From NCBI GenBank assembly GCA_945893075.1, contig CAMDDX010000030.1, positions 1 to 36,238 of the forward strand: a stretch of DNA of 36,238 nt, read 5' to 3'. Every line of letters starts with the position of its first letter. Positions within the stretch are counted from its first letter, which is position 1. Position numbers and translations under genes: made by a program. The notes beneath the pieces were generated by a model. That model was not told where the DNA came from and ran no database searches. It was given only the letters and a program-made list of their open reading frames with translations. This document shows positions 8,723-18,045 of the stretch, in pieces. The stretch comes from Planctomyces sp. SH-PL62. Lineage in GTDB: Bacteria > Planctomycetota > Planctomycetia > Planctomycetales > Planctomycetaceae.

Positions 8723-10828
8723 TTACTTGTCGCTCTTCTTCGAGTTTGGCTTGGCATCTTCGGCAGGCGGAACGGGGCGGGGCGGTAATTCGATGTCGGT
8801 TTCGTAGGGCACCGCCGGTTCCGGTGGCGTGTTGTTCGGAGCCGCAAACTCTTGGGCGGACCAACCAGGTTGAGCGACGAATTCTTCCGGTTGGGTGTTG
8901 AGGTTCGGATTGTCGATGGCGTGCGTGCGTGCCCAGGCGTGACGAATCGAGTCGCGATACGCCTCCGGGGTCCAATCGCTTTCGCTCAGCCAGACGCCGT
9001 CGTAGGGGAGCAACGTCCCCTTGTGGTAATGCAGTGCGACGATGGCTTTGTTGTATTCGACCAAGCTGGAGAAATACTGGGACTCAGCTTCGGCCTGGCT
9101 TTTCAAGGCTCGCAAGAGGATGTCGTAGGTCTGCGTGCCGGCTTCGACCTCGGCTCGGAAAAGCTGCACGCTTTGCTGTGCCGCTCGGTAGCGATTGAAG
9201 TTCGATTGAGCGGTCATGTACTGCACCGCGAGGTTTTGAAAGTCCTGAGCGACCTCGTGGCTGATGTCGATCTCTTGAGCCTCCAGTTGGTCGCGAGCCT
9301 TCGCGAGGCGCAGTTCGACGTTGCGAACTTGCGCATGAGCGGCTCGGAAGCCTAACGGCATGGAGAACTCGAAGCCCAAGTTCCAGCCGGTGAAGTTGCC
9401 GTTCGTCATCGCTCCGTAGACGCTGCTGAACTGGCTGGGCGAGTTGTAATGTCCCAGCAAGTCGTCGCCCAAACCGTTCACTTGATAGCCCGACACGAAA
9501 TCCAAACGGGGATTCGTCAGGCTCTCCGCCGCGCACAACTGCAACTCTAAACTTTTGATGTTCCACTTCTGGCGGCGCAGCTCAACACGTTGTGTCAGCG
9601 CTTCGGTGAGCGAGGTTTCCCAACTTGGTGAGAACGCGGCGGTGGTTGGTTCGTCGCTGGGACGCATCATGCGGCCATCGTTGACCGACAGACCGACGAT
9701 GCGTCGCAAGGCGATTTCCGCGGAGTAAACGCTGGCGAGCGCGTTCTCCGTGACGGCTCTGGTTTGAAAGTAAAAGTCGCGAGCTTGCGCTTCGTCGGAG
9801 GGTTTGAATCCCCGCTTGCCCCCGCCGACAAGGATGCGGTGAGCTTCTCGCCAAGACTGCAGCGCACTGTTCCGCGCGGTGACGGCCGTGTCGTATTGGC
9901 GATAGCTGAGATACAGCTCCCAATACAGATCCTCGACATCTTTCAGCATCAGGAGGACGCTCGCCTCGAAGTCCGCCAAAGTCAGGTCTTGATTGATGCG
10001 CGAGATCACGACACCCTGATTGACACCGCTCAGCCCGCCAAAGTTTTGCGCGACTGGTCCCGCGATGCGTGTGAATTCTGCACCGGCACCCGCCAAGAGA
10101 GGCTGGCGATACTCGGCCGTCGCTTTCCCGATGTAGGCCGACTGAAACATCTGACCGGTCGCCGTCTGGTTGGTCCCCAGATAGTCCATCTTGTGGCCGA
10201 GTGTCAGCGACCCACCGTAGGCGAATTGTTTCGACAATCCGGAATTAAACGCGCCGAACTCCTCGGTACGACCGGGACCGAAACCAACGCCCGCGGCGCT
10301 GTTTCGTGTCGGGTCATCACGGCCCCAGGTCATTGAGGACGTCAGTTGCGCATCGAAGGCCGCCAGCGCGCTCGCGATACCACGACCGCCGAAGAGCACG
10401 CCCGTCTCTTGAATCGCCGGATCGTATGCGGAGGGGACTCGATCACCGGCGGTCAGGATTGTGGACGGCGTACCTCGGCTGGTACGCGAACGAATGATGC
10501 TGTTGTTCTGGATCGCCAATTGAATCGCTTCGCTCAGCGGGATGTTCCAGAGGTCTTCCTTCTCGCGGTCCAGGACCGTGCGCGGGCGTTTGGCATAGGC
10601 CGCTTCGGGCGAGGTCTGTGTCTCAACCGCGGGATAGTCGATCGTCGTGGCAGCAGTCTTGTAGTAGCTCATTTCCTTGTCGCTGCCGAGATACTTCAAC
10701 TCCGGATCGCTGGCGCAGCCCAACAACCATGTTCCTAAGAAAAAGCTGATCGAGAGGCATTGCAGCCGTCGCCTCCCCGCTTCGCTGATCGAGCGGAGCC
10801 GCTTCGTCTTGGTTTTGGAGAATGACAT
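8723..10828 (-). CDS. TolC-like outer-membrane efflux/lipoprotein channel
   Basis: MSFSKTKTKRLRSISEAGRRRLQCLSISFFLGTWLLGCASD (lipobox LLGC). Repeated helices typical of TolC: LRLAKARDQLEAQEIDISHEVAQDFQNLAVQYMTAQSNFNRYRAAQQSVQLFRAEVEAGTQTYDILLRALKSQAEAESQYFSSLVEYNKAIVALHYHKGTLLPYDGV. Confidence 0.85.
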   Translation of the reverse strand: MSFSKTKTKRLRSISEAGRRRLQCLSISFFLGTWLLGCASDPELKYLGSDKEMSYYKTAATTIDYPAVETQTSPEAAYAKRPRTVLDREKEDLWNIPLSEAIQLAIQNNSIIRSRTSRGTPSTILTAGDRVPSAYDPAIQETGVLFGGRGIASALAAFDAQLTSSMTWGRDDPTRNSAAGVGFGPGRTEEFGAFNSGLSKQFAYGGSLTLGHKMDYLGTNQTATGQMFQSAYIGKATAEYRQPLLAGAGAEFTRIAGPVAQNFGGLSGVNQGVVISRINQDLTLADFEASVLLMLKDVEDLYWELYLSYRQYDTAVTARNSALQSWREAHRILVGGGKRGFKPSDEAQARDFYFQTRAVTENALASVYSAEIALRRIVGLSVNDGRMMRPSDEPTTAAFSPSWETSLTEALTQRVELRRQKWNIKSLELQLCAAESLTNPRLDFVSGYQVNGLGDDLLGHYNSPSQFSSVYGAMTNGNFTGWNLGFEFSMPLGFRAAHAQVRNVELRLAKARDQLEAQEIDISHEVAQDFQNLAVQYMTAQSNFNRYRAAQQSVQLFRAEVEAGTQTYDILLRALKSQAEAESQYFSSLVEYNKAIVALHYHKGTLLPYDGVWLSESDWTPEAYRDSIRHAWARTHAIDNPNLNTQPEEFVAQPGWSAQEFAAPNNTPPEPAVPYETDIELPPRPVPPAEDAKPNSKKSDK

Positions 10829-10950
10829 GCCGGCCACCTTGTTCGAGAACACTCTCGTGGGACGACACCGGCGCAGACCGGCGCAATGACCCTCACAAGT
10901 GGTATCGGCGACGCAATCGGCAAACTTTGGCCAGTTTGCCAGCCCGCCAC

Positions 10951-10987
10951 CGACCTTGCGTCGGTGGTTCCCGCGCTTCTGCACGAC
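10951..10987. repeat. Dispersed repeat block, copy A (33/37 identical to 27335-27371)
   Basis: CGACCTTGCGTCGGTGGTTCCCGCGCTTCTGCACGAC. Confidence 0.85.
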
Positions 10988-11513
10988 TCGCATAGATCAG
11001 AAACGTCCTGAGAACGTCGTGCAAAAGCGAGGGAATCACCGGGGCAAGCACGGTGGCGTGGTCTCGCAGTGACAAGCATCAGCCGAATGGGTGGTTGCGG
11101 CGTAATCGGCAGAAACAGCGTGACGAACCGCTTGCCGTCAAAGTTTGCCAAGATCGTGAGTCGGCGGCTCATCGGCGGAATTTGCCGGAGTCGATACCTC
11201 TTGAGTGAGGCAGTGGCTGGGTCACGTCCGTTGGATGCGGAACGATTCGCACGGAACGTCGCGACCAAGACCTGTCCCGTCCGCCCGCCTCCACCAGCAT
11301 TGAGGTTTCACCATGTCGTTTGAGTCGGAGCCGACAGAACCGGGAGCCAGCGAAGCCCCGTTGAACCGTTTTTCCAATTTCCGGTATCATCCGGCCCATG
11401 CTCCCAACGGCGACGACGCCGAACGGACGAGCCCACCCGAAAAAGATGATGCTCGTTCCGCCCGTCGCCGCCGCCAAAACTCTTCACCAGCCACTCCGGC
11501 AAGGAGGAACGAC

Positions 11514-11816
11514 ATGGAAGTCCAAGGCCCTGGTTTTGTGTCGAACGCGACCCCCATCCAAGGAGCGCGACCGGCGACCGGCCCCACCGCCGCCGCGAGC
11601 AAGCCGCCGCTGGAAGTGCCGCAAGACGAAGTCGAACTCTCCGCCGCCGGCCAGTTGATGGGCAAGCTCACCGAAGGAGCCGATGCTTCGCAACGCGCCG
11701 AACGACTGGCCCGCATCAAGGGCGAGATCGACGCTGGCACCTACGACACCGACGCCAAGCTCGAAGCTGCGCTCATGAAAATGTTTCAGAGCAACGGCAT
11801 CGACTTGGAAGCCTAA
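11514..11816 (+). CDS. FlgM-like anti-sigma-28 factor domain protein
   Basis: AAGGAGG RBS at about 11501. MEVQGPGFVSNATPIQ...DEVELSAAGQLMGKL...RLARIKGEIDAGTYDTDAKLEAALMKMF. Confidence 0.7.
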   Translation: MEVQGPGFVSNATPIQGARPATGPTAAASKPPLEVPQDEVELSAAGQLMGKLTEGADASQRAERLARIKGEIDAGTYDTDAKLEAALMKMFQSNGIDLEA

Positions 11817-11859
11817 GTCGTAATCGACACACTCCGAGCGTTTGAGAAAAAGACTCTCA

Positions 11860-11937
11860 GGCGAGCGGGGTGGCGTTAGCCCCCCGGTGGTCACGATGGC
11901 CGCTGAAGACCGGGGGGCTGACGCCACCCCGCTCGCC
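11860..11937. repeat. Inverted repeat (29-bp arms, 1 mismatch, 20-nt loop) upstream of fur-family gene
   Basis: GGCGAGCGGGGTGGCGTTAGCCCCCCGGT / ACCGGGGGGCTGACGCCACCCCGCTCGCC. Confidence 0.95.
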
Positions 11938-11967
11938 ATTTTTTGTGCGACCACTCTGAGGTGTGTT

Positions 11968-12444
11968 GTGGGTGAACTGACTCCTATCGAAAAGTTTCGC
12001 GAGTTCTTGCTGACGAAGGGCGAGCGATTGACTCGCGAGCGTTCGATCATCGTTGAAGAGGTCTTCGCTAAACACGAACATTTCGACGCGGAAGACCTGA
12101 TCGCGCGAGTGGCACGCGACAAGACCGGGCGGCGCGTCAGCCGAGCGACCGTGTATCGTGCGCTCAAACTGCTGGAAGACGCCGGTCTGCTGCGCAAAGT
12201 CGCGCGGCCCAACGGCAGCGAAGTCTACGAGCATGACTACGGCTACCCTCAGCATGACCACCTGATCTGCGCCAAGTGCGGCGCGTTGATCGAGTTCACC
12301 AACGAGGCGATCTCCGCGATTGTGGACAAAATCTGCAATGAGCACGGCTTTAACAAGAGCGGACATCGGTTGGAGGTCTACGGCATCTGTGCCAAGTGCA
12401 ACGCTCCGCCGAATCGCCGGCATCGCAAGTTAGATTTGGTGTGA
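11968..12444 (+). CDS. Fur family metal-responsive transcriptional regulator
   Basis: GTG start; VSRATVYRALKLLEDAGLLRKV helix-turn-helix; EHDYGYPQHDHLICAKCGALIEF and YGICAKCN metal-site motifs. Confidence 0.92.
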   Translation: MGELTPIEKFREFLLTKGERLTRERSIIVEEVFAKHEHFDAEDLIARVARDKTGRRVSRATVYRALKLLEDAGLLRKVARPNGSEVYEHDYGYPQHDHLICAKCGALIEFTNEAISAIVDKICNEHGFNKSGHRLEVYGICAKCNAPPNRRHRKLDLV

Positions 12445-12450
12445 GTTGTC

Positions 12451-12506
12451 CGGCCGAATGCCGTGAGCCGATCGCCGACCCGCCGCGGCGGGTGATACCG
12501 TTTTTA
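12451..12506. repeat. Heptameric GCCGNNN repeat with central 14-nt palindrome; half-copy of the 17931-18034 element
   Basis: GCCGAAT GCCGTGA GCCGATC GCCGACC then CCCGCCGCGGCGGG (12479-12492) then TGATACCGTTTTT. Confidence 0.75.
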
Positions 12507-12524
12507 CAAACCCAACTGACGATC

Positions 12525-13772
12525 ATGTCGCGTCTCGAACATTCCGAACCGACCGCCGCGCCGGAGACCGTCCGCCGCGCCGTGCAGCGTGACTACGAAC
12601 GCTTCGCCGTCTCTGGTCCGCCGATCCCTCTCGAACAATATCTGCTCGATGAATACGACCTCGACATGACTGCCAACTACGGCGGGTTCACGCTCAAGAA
12701 TCCGTGGGGCAAGGCGTCGGGTCAGTTATCGATGACGGCACGGCAAGTGGAAGAGGACGTCGCCGCCGGTCTGGGGTTTGTCGTTCTGAAGACCGTCATC
12801 GCGCAGGATGAACACGGCGAGCAGTCGATGGCGGCGTGGGCGATCCCCGAAGCGCGCATGGTGGCCGAGCCAATTATCGGGCAGTCGGGCGAACACGGCT
12901 GGACGATCACCTGGAAGGGCCGCGGTTGGTGGCAGTCGTTCGAGGCGTACTTGCAGTTGATCCGCGACGCGCGACGAGTCGCCGACGGCACTGGCACGCT
13001 GATCGTTCCGTCGTGCAAATATCACCTGCCATCTCCAAGCGAACCCGACTGGCGGCGCGGCGAATACGACTTCACCACACGGCGATTGCTGGAGGCTTGG
13101 CAGCCGGGCGAGACTCCGATGCCGCTCGAAAAGGATTTCAGTCCGACGCTCGCTGGAAGCGATCGGTCGGCCGTGCAAGCGAAGATCCTCGAATGGTTGC
13201 GCGTCGTCCCCAAGCTGATGCGCGAATCTGCTCAGACCAGCGGCGTCGGTGAAGTGTGCGTCGGGTTGAAGATGTTCAATGCGCTGTTCGACGACAGCTT
13301 TCAGATTGAGATGCTGGAGACGATTCACAGCGCTGGAACCGATCGGCCGGACTTCTTCGTCTATGCCAATCGGCTGTTCGACCCGCAGCGTGAGTTCGAC
13401 GGTCAGCGCGGAGTTGCGTTCGGCGGGCCGGACCTCAGTGACCGTAATCTGCGAGTGCTCGATCAGTGGCAGACGCATTCGGCCGGTGCATCCGCGCTGC
13501 CGTGGTCGGCGACCGGCAACATCACGACGGGTCGCATGGCGGTCGAATATCTCTGCCGCGGTGCGACGAGCTTTCAACTGCACACGTTCTTTCAACTCCC
13601 TGCTGACCAGTACGCGATGAAGGTCGGCAACCGGACTCAACGTGCTCTGCATGAGCTGCACTTTCATCCGCAAACCGGTCTCGTCGTCTGGCTGCATCAC
13701 CTAGCCAACCAGTTGGGACAATCGGGCCGACCAATTCGATTGCTGGACGTCTCAAGTCACCCGAAGCGTTAG
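12525..13772 (+). CDS. Dihydroorotate dehydrogenase-like (FMN TIM-barrel) protein
   Basis: GGFTLKNPWGKASGQLSMTARQVEEDVAAGLGFVVLKTVIAQDE and GAT/TTGR-type C-terminal barrel motifs resemble the DHODH family. Exact subfamily not determined. Confidence 0.6.
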   Translation: MSRLEHSEPTAAPETVRRAVQRDYERFAVSGPPIPLEQYLLDEYDLDMTANYGGFTLKNPWGKASGQLSMTARQVEEDVAAGLGFVVLKTVIAQDEHGEQSMAAWAIPEARMVAEPIIGQSGEHGWTITWKGRGWWQSFEAYLQLIRDARRVADGTGTLIVPSCKYHLPSPSEPDWRRGEYDFTTRRLLEAWQPGETPMPLEKDFSPTLAGSDRSAVQAKILEWLRVVPKLMRESAQTSGVGEVCVGLKMFNALFDDSFQIEMLETIHSAGTDRPDFFVYANRLFDPQREFDGQRGVAFGGPDLSDRNLRVLDQWQTHSAGASALPWSATGNITTGRMAVEYLCRGATSFQLHTFFQLPADQYAMKVGNRTQRALHELHFHPQTGLVVWLHHLANQLGQSGRPIRLLDVSSHPKR

Positions 13773-13849
13773 CGAGGGCGGTCGCTTCACCAGGCTGCGA
13801 TCTCGGAATCATCGTCGTGTGAAGCGTTCGCCCTCGCTGGCGCGTCGGG
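13760..13849. repeat. Imperfect inverted repeat (31-bp arms, 26/31) overlapping the stop codon of the DHODH-like gene
   Basis: CCCGAAGCGTTAGCGAGGGCGGTCGCTTCAC / GTGAAGCGTTCGCCCTCGCTGGCGCGTCGGG; right arm continues TTAG. Confidence 0.85.
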
Positions 13850-13923
13850 TTAGTTGTCGGCGCGCGATCCTCGCGATAGCTTGCTGCCGAGTTTTTCGAT
13901 CCACGGCAATTGAGGAGACAACC

Positions 13924-14991
13924 ATGAGTCGTTGGCTATGTGCGGTCTGGGTGGCGAGCGTCTGTGGAATTAACTTCGATCGTGCGAACGCGGCCGATCT
14001 GCCCAAGCCGACGGGTGACGCGATCGTCTCGCCGGATGCGACGGTGGAATTGCTCTTCACGCGCACGGCCAAGATCGAAGGTGGTCTGACGGAGGGGCCG
14101 GCAGTCGCTCCGGATGGATCGATTTATTTCTCGGATATCCCGATGGGCAGCGACAAAGGCATGATCTTGCGGTTCGATCCGAAGACCAAGACGACGACGG
14201 TGTTCGCCGAGGACAGCAGCAAATCGAACGGATTGATCTGCGATGCCGAAGGGCGATTGCTCGCGGCAGAGGGATCCGACTTTGGTGGCCGTGGTGTGTC
14301 GCGCTGGGATTTGAAGACCGGCAAGAGGACCGTGCTGGTCGATCGCTTCCAAGGGAAAAAGTTCAATGCGCCGAATGACATCTGCGTTGATCGGATGGGC
14401 CGGATTTATTTCACCGATCCAAAGTACGTCGGGGCCGAACCGCGCGAGTTGGAGCATCGGTCCGTCTATCGCATCGAAAGCGACAACTCGGTGATCGAAA
14501 TCACCCACGAGGTCGGTAAGCCAAATGGGATCGCGCTCAGCCCGGACGGCAAGACGATGTATCTCGCCGATCATGACAACGGCACGGATCGCATCGGCTC
14601 GGACGAGAAGGCAAAGCCCGGCGCGATGAAGATCTATGCCTTCCCGCTGGGTGCTGACGGCAAGGTCAGCGGGCCGCGCAAGACGATACTCGACTTCGGC
14701 GATCAAGCTGGCTGCGACGGGATGATCGTCGATGAGAAGGGGAACATCTATTTGACCTCGCGCGGACTGAAGCGACCGGGCGTGTTGGTCATCGACCCGA
14801 CCGGCAAAGAGGTCGCGTTCATTCCGACGGGCGTGCCGAATCAATCCGCCGACGGTGCCGTCGGGATGCCGAGCAACGTTGAATTCGGCATCGGGGACGA
14901 AGCGAACGTCTTATACGTGACGGTCGATAAGAGCTTGTTTCGCGTGGCGTTGAAGGTCAAAGGCTTCCACGTGCAGTTCGCGAAGAAATGA
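13924..14991 (+). CDS. SMP-30/gluconolactonase/LRE family beta-propeller protein, secreted
   Basis: Signal peptide MSRWLCAVWVASVCGINFDRANAA; LTEGPAVAPDGSIYFSDIPMG; FNAPNDICVDRMGRIYFTDPKYVG; GKPNGIALSPDGKTMYLADHDN. Confidence 0.9.
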   Translation: MSRWLCAVWVASVCGINFDRANAADLPKPTGDAIVSPDATVELLFTRTAKIEGGLTEGPAVAPDGSIYFSDIPMGSDKGMILRFDPKTKTTTVFAEDSSKSNGLICDAEGRLLAAEGSDFGGRGVSRWDLKTGKRTVLVDRFQGKKFNAPNDICVDRMGRIYFTDPKYVGAEPRELEHRSVYRIESDNSVIEITHEVGKPNGIALSPDGKTMYLADHDNGTDRIGSDEKAKPGAMKIYAFPLGADGKVSGPRKTILDFGDQAGCDGMIVDEKGNIYLTSRGLKRPGVLVIDPTGKEVAFIPTGVPNQSADGAVGMPSNVEFGIGDEANVLYVTVDKSLFRVALKVKGFHVQFAKK

Positions 14992-15779
14992 GCGATACAC
15001 CGCGACGCTTGTGGCAACCAACTCGGCCGCTCGCCCACTGGGGGCGAGCGGCTTTGCGTTTTGTGTTTCCTCCGTCGTGCCCGCTGTGCCAGGCTGATGT
15101 CGAGAATCACGCGGATGATTCCGGATGTCCCCCGGTCTCTCCCCTGCTGTGTGGTCGATGCCTGATCGACGTGTCGAAACCACGAGGGAACCGTTGTCAG
15201 CGATGTGGACTACCGGTCGGGCCTTATGTCCGTTCGGATCATGGTTGTCCAAAGTGCGAGTCGCATAAGTTTCGATTTCAAAAAGTCATTCGGCTCGGCC
15301 TGTACGACGACGCATTGCGACAAGCCTGCATTCGAGCCAAGGCGACCACGCAATTCCCGCTGGCGGCCGCGCTCGCGAATCTGTTGTGGTTGTCTGAGCA
15401 ATTCGATTTGCAAACGGCCAACGTCGATGTGGTCGCGCCGGTCCCCTGCCATTGGACTCGGAGAATGCTGCGACCACATCACGCCGCGGAAACAATCTCG
15501 CGCGTGCTGGCGGGGCGATTGGGGAAACCGCTGCAGCGCAGACTGCTCCGCAAGAAGCGATTGACGTCAGATCAATCCGATCTGCCGGCTGCTCAGCGGA
15601 GGCTGAATCTCAAAGATGCCTTCGCCGTTCGGTCGCACCCTCGATCGCTTGCCGGCAAGACGGTGTTGCTGGTCGATGACATCCTGACGACCGGCACGAC
15701 CGCCAACGAATGCACCCGGACGCTGCTGCATGCCGGAGCCAAACAAGTCTTTGTCGCCGTCATCGCGGTGGTGCCGTAG
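14988..15779 (+). CDS. comF: ComF family phosphoribosyltransferase-like protein
   Basis: Zinc-finger-like CPLC...CGRC...CQRCGLPV...CPKC, and PRPP motif VLLVDDILTTGTTANECTRTL. Overlaps the preceding gene by 4 nt. Confidence 0.9.
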   Translation: MSDTPRRLWQPTRPLAHWGRAALRFVFPPSCPLCQADVENHADDSGCPPVSPLLCGRCLIDVSKPRGNRCQRCGLPVGPYVRSDHGCPKCESHKFRFQKVIRLGLYDDALRQACIRAKATTQFPLAAALANLLWLSEQFDLQTANVDVVAPVPCHWTRRMLRPHHAAETISRVLAGRLGKPLQRRLLRKKRLTSDQSDLPAAQRRLNLKDAFAVRSHPRSLAGKTVLLVDDILTTGTTANECTRTLLHAGAKQVFVAVIAVVP

Positions 15780-15791
15780 TTGGAATTGGAT

Positions 15792-15878
15792 TTCATTTTC
15801 CGCCCTCCATTTTTCGCCTGCTCCGCACGGTTCCGTTCAACGCGACAGGCTGGCGAAAAATGAAGGGCGAAAAATGAA
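15792..15878. repeat. Inverted repeat (27-bp arms, 25/27) between convergent genes
   Basis: TTCATTTTCCGCCCTCCATTTTTCGCC / GGCGAAAAATGAAGGGCGAAAAATGAA. Confidence 0.92.
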
Positions 15879-15898
15879 CCGCAGATTTCGTTCGCGCT

Positions 15899-17914
15899 TC
15901 AATGGCGCGGATTCTTCAAGAAGTAGAAGAAGCCGTCTTCGGCACCGCCGAGGAAATCGGGGACGCCGTCGCCATCCCAATCGACGGTCGTGGGGCTGAC
16001 GTCGTGGCTGGCGATGTTGCGTGAGTCCAGCTTGCCCTTGTCTTGGAACAACCACGTACCGTCGCGCGACTCGACTTGTCGCAGCCAGTTCGCGTTCTCG
16101 GAATTCACCAGCAGGTCGAGCTTGCCGTCGCCGTCCCAATCGGTCGCGCAGAGCTTGCGACGTCCGCTCTTGCCCGCTCGGCCGCCGTTGAGCAGCAACG
16201 GCTGAGCCTTGTCGTCGAGGAATGCTCGGCGCGGCGGCATGAGTTTCAGTTGGCCGCCGATTTGTCGTCGTTCCAACAGCGTCAAAAAACCTTCGTGGTC
16301 GAGCATCGCCAAATCGAGCAGCCCATCGCCGTTCCAATCGGCGAGCACCGGCGTCGTGCGCCATTGCGTGACCAACTCTTTGCCGACCGGAGTCCACCAC
16401 GTCCAAGCCGGCTTCGGGGGCGCGCCGGACCATTCGACTTCGATCGGCTGCGGTGCAGCAAGCTTCGGTGAGGTGCGCGTGCCGATGTTGCGCAGCCATT
16501 GCACTCGCCCCCAGATCGAGTTGAACACGATGTCCGGCAGCCCGTCGGCATCCCAATCGGCGACATTGAGCGTCGTGTATCCCCACTTGGCTTCGGCCGG
16601 CCCTTGAATCGAACCGTTCGGCCCGGCCATCACGCGAAACGGCTGCGCCTCGCGAAGAGTAGCAGGCACACTCCGTGTGCCGTCCGCGGCATTCGGCACA
16701 CGGAGTGTGCCGTCTACTATGAGCCGTCGCGGCGCGGCCCATCTGGGCGACGCGACTTTCGGTCCGCTGAGATTCTCAAAGAACTCGATGTAGCCCGATG
16801 TGTTGCCGGAGACGATGTCGATGTCGCCGTCGCCATCCCAATCGCAGCCGACTGGCGTCGCCAGCGCTCCGCTCTGCAACTCGTCGGCCTCTTGCTGGAA
16901 GTAACGTGGCGGCTCGAACTGCGGCAGCCGATCGACGATGCGGCCGGTGTTCTCGATGAACGCGACGCGGCCATCTTCATCACCGACGATCAAATCGAAG
17001 TCGCCGTCGCGATCCCAATCGAACGCGACGGGGACGATCATCTCTAAATCCATCGTCAGCGGCCGGTCGCCGTGCATCAGCCGTCGTCCTTTCGCGTACT
17101 TCGGCTGCATGCGCGAGCCGATGTTCTCGAAGTACGTGAACCCGTCGAGGAACTCGCCGCACAGCAAATCGAGATCGCCGTCGCCATCGAAGTCCGCGAA
17201 GTTCGGCGACGGGCAACCGAACGTGTCGATGCGTTTCCCGTCTGCTTCAAGCAGCACCGGCTCTGCGTACTTCGGCTTGTCCGTCGAACCGCTGTTGCGG
17301 ACGAGATAGATCAAGCCATGTAGCGGCCCGTTGGTCCAACGGCCGTTTGCGTCCCAAGCATCATCCCAGCCGTAATCCGCCCAATCCTCGACCGCGACTG
17401 TCAGATCGAGTGCTCCGTCGCCATCGAAATCGACGTACCGCCATTGATTGTGTCGCACCTTGAACAAGCCCGACGTCTTGCCGACTTCGGTCTTGTGAAT
17501 GTTCGCCGGCAGCGGCAGTTTGACGGAGGCATCAATCCCCGACTTCAGGAAATCAGGATGCTCGTGCCCCGCCGTGAGCACTCGCAAACTGCTATCCACA
17601 TACGACGGCATCGTGTAATGCTTGCCCGCTCCGAGCCGCTTGGCCGCTTTGAAGACCGGCAGCTTTTCGCGCGGGCCGCTCGTGTTCTCGAAGAGATACG
17701 TTCCGTTGTACGGCTTGTCGGGACAGACCACGATCAAGTCATGATCGCCGTCGCCATCCACATCCCACGGCACCGGCCAAGCCCACAGTCCGACTCCGAG
17801 ATCAACCACCAAGCCGGGATTGTTGTACTTGATCCGCTGCAAGCCATCGGCGGCGACGACGTCGCTGGCGCAGGACAACGCGCAAGCCAATACCAACAGA
17901 ACCAGTGATCTCAT
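15899..17914 (-). CDS. FG-GAP/VCBS repeat-containing secreted protein
   Basis: Signal peptide MRSLVLLVLACALSCASDVVAADG; repeated DxDGDGxxD motifs (WDVDGDGDHDLIVV, FDGDGALDLTV, FDGDGDLDLLCG, WDRDGDFDLIVG, WDGDGDIDIVSG, WDGDGVPDFLGG). Confidence 0.92.
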   Translation of the reverse strand: MRSLVLLVLACALSCASDVVAADGLQRIKYNNPGLVVDLGVGLWAWPVPWDVDGDGDHDLIVVCPDKPYNGTYLFENTSGPREKLPVFKAAKRLGAGKHYTMPSYVDSSLRVLTAGHEHPDFLKSGIDASVKLPLPANIHKTEVGKTSGLFKVRHNQWRYVDFDGDGALDLTVAVEDWADYGWDDAWDANGRWTNGPLHGLIYLVRNSGSTDKPKYAEPVLLEADGKRIDTFGCPSPNFADFDGDGDLDLLCGEFLDGFTYFENIGSRMQPKYAKGRRLMHGDRPLTMDLEMIVPVAFDWDRDGDFDLIVGDEDGRVAFIENTGRIVDRLPQFEPPRYFQQEADELQSGALATPVGCDWDGDGDIDIVSGNTSGYIEFFENLSGPKVASPRWAAPRRLIVDGTLRVPNAADGTRSVPATLREAQPFRVMAGPNGSIQGPAEAKWGYTTLNVADWDADGLPDIVFNSIWGRVQWLRNIGTRTSPKLAAPQPIEVEWSGAPPKPAWTWWTPVGKELVTQWRTTPVLADWNGDGLLDLAMLDHEGFLTLLERRQIGGQLKLMPPRRAFLDDKAQPLLLNGGRAGKSGRRKLCATDWDGDGKLDLLVNSENANWLRQVESRDGTWLFQDKGKLDSRNIASHDVSPTTVDWDGDGVPDFLGGAEDGFFYFLKNPRH
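16658..16718. repeat. Palindromic element inside the VCBS-repeat CDS (25-bp arms, 23/25, 11-nt loop)
   Basis: AGTAGCAGGCACACTCCGTGTGCCG / CGGCACACGGAGTGTGCCGTCTACT; encodes VDGTLRVPNAADGTRSVPATL on the - strand. Confidence 0.95.
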
Positions 17915-17930
17915 TTCAAATCATCCTCTT

Positions 17931-18034
17931 CGGCCGATCGCCGTGAGCCGAACGCCGATGGCCGCGATACCGTTTTTCCTCAAGCCTTAAAACGGTATCC
18001 CGGCGATCGGCCGACGGCGATCGGCTTTCGGCCG
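17931..18034. repeat. Imperfect inverted repeat (46-bp arms, 36/46) built of GCCGNNN heptads
   Basis: CGGCCGATCGCCGTGAGCCGAACGCCGATGGCCGCGATACCGTTTT / AAAACGGTATCCCGGCGATCGGCCGACGGCGATCGGCTTTCGGCCG. Confidence 0.85.
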
Positions 18035-18045
18035 GATCAAAGTCG

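Noticed and set aside
13936-14844. 302-aa minus-strand ORF opposite the SMP-30-like gene
   Set aside because: Shadow ORF without motifs.
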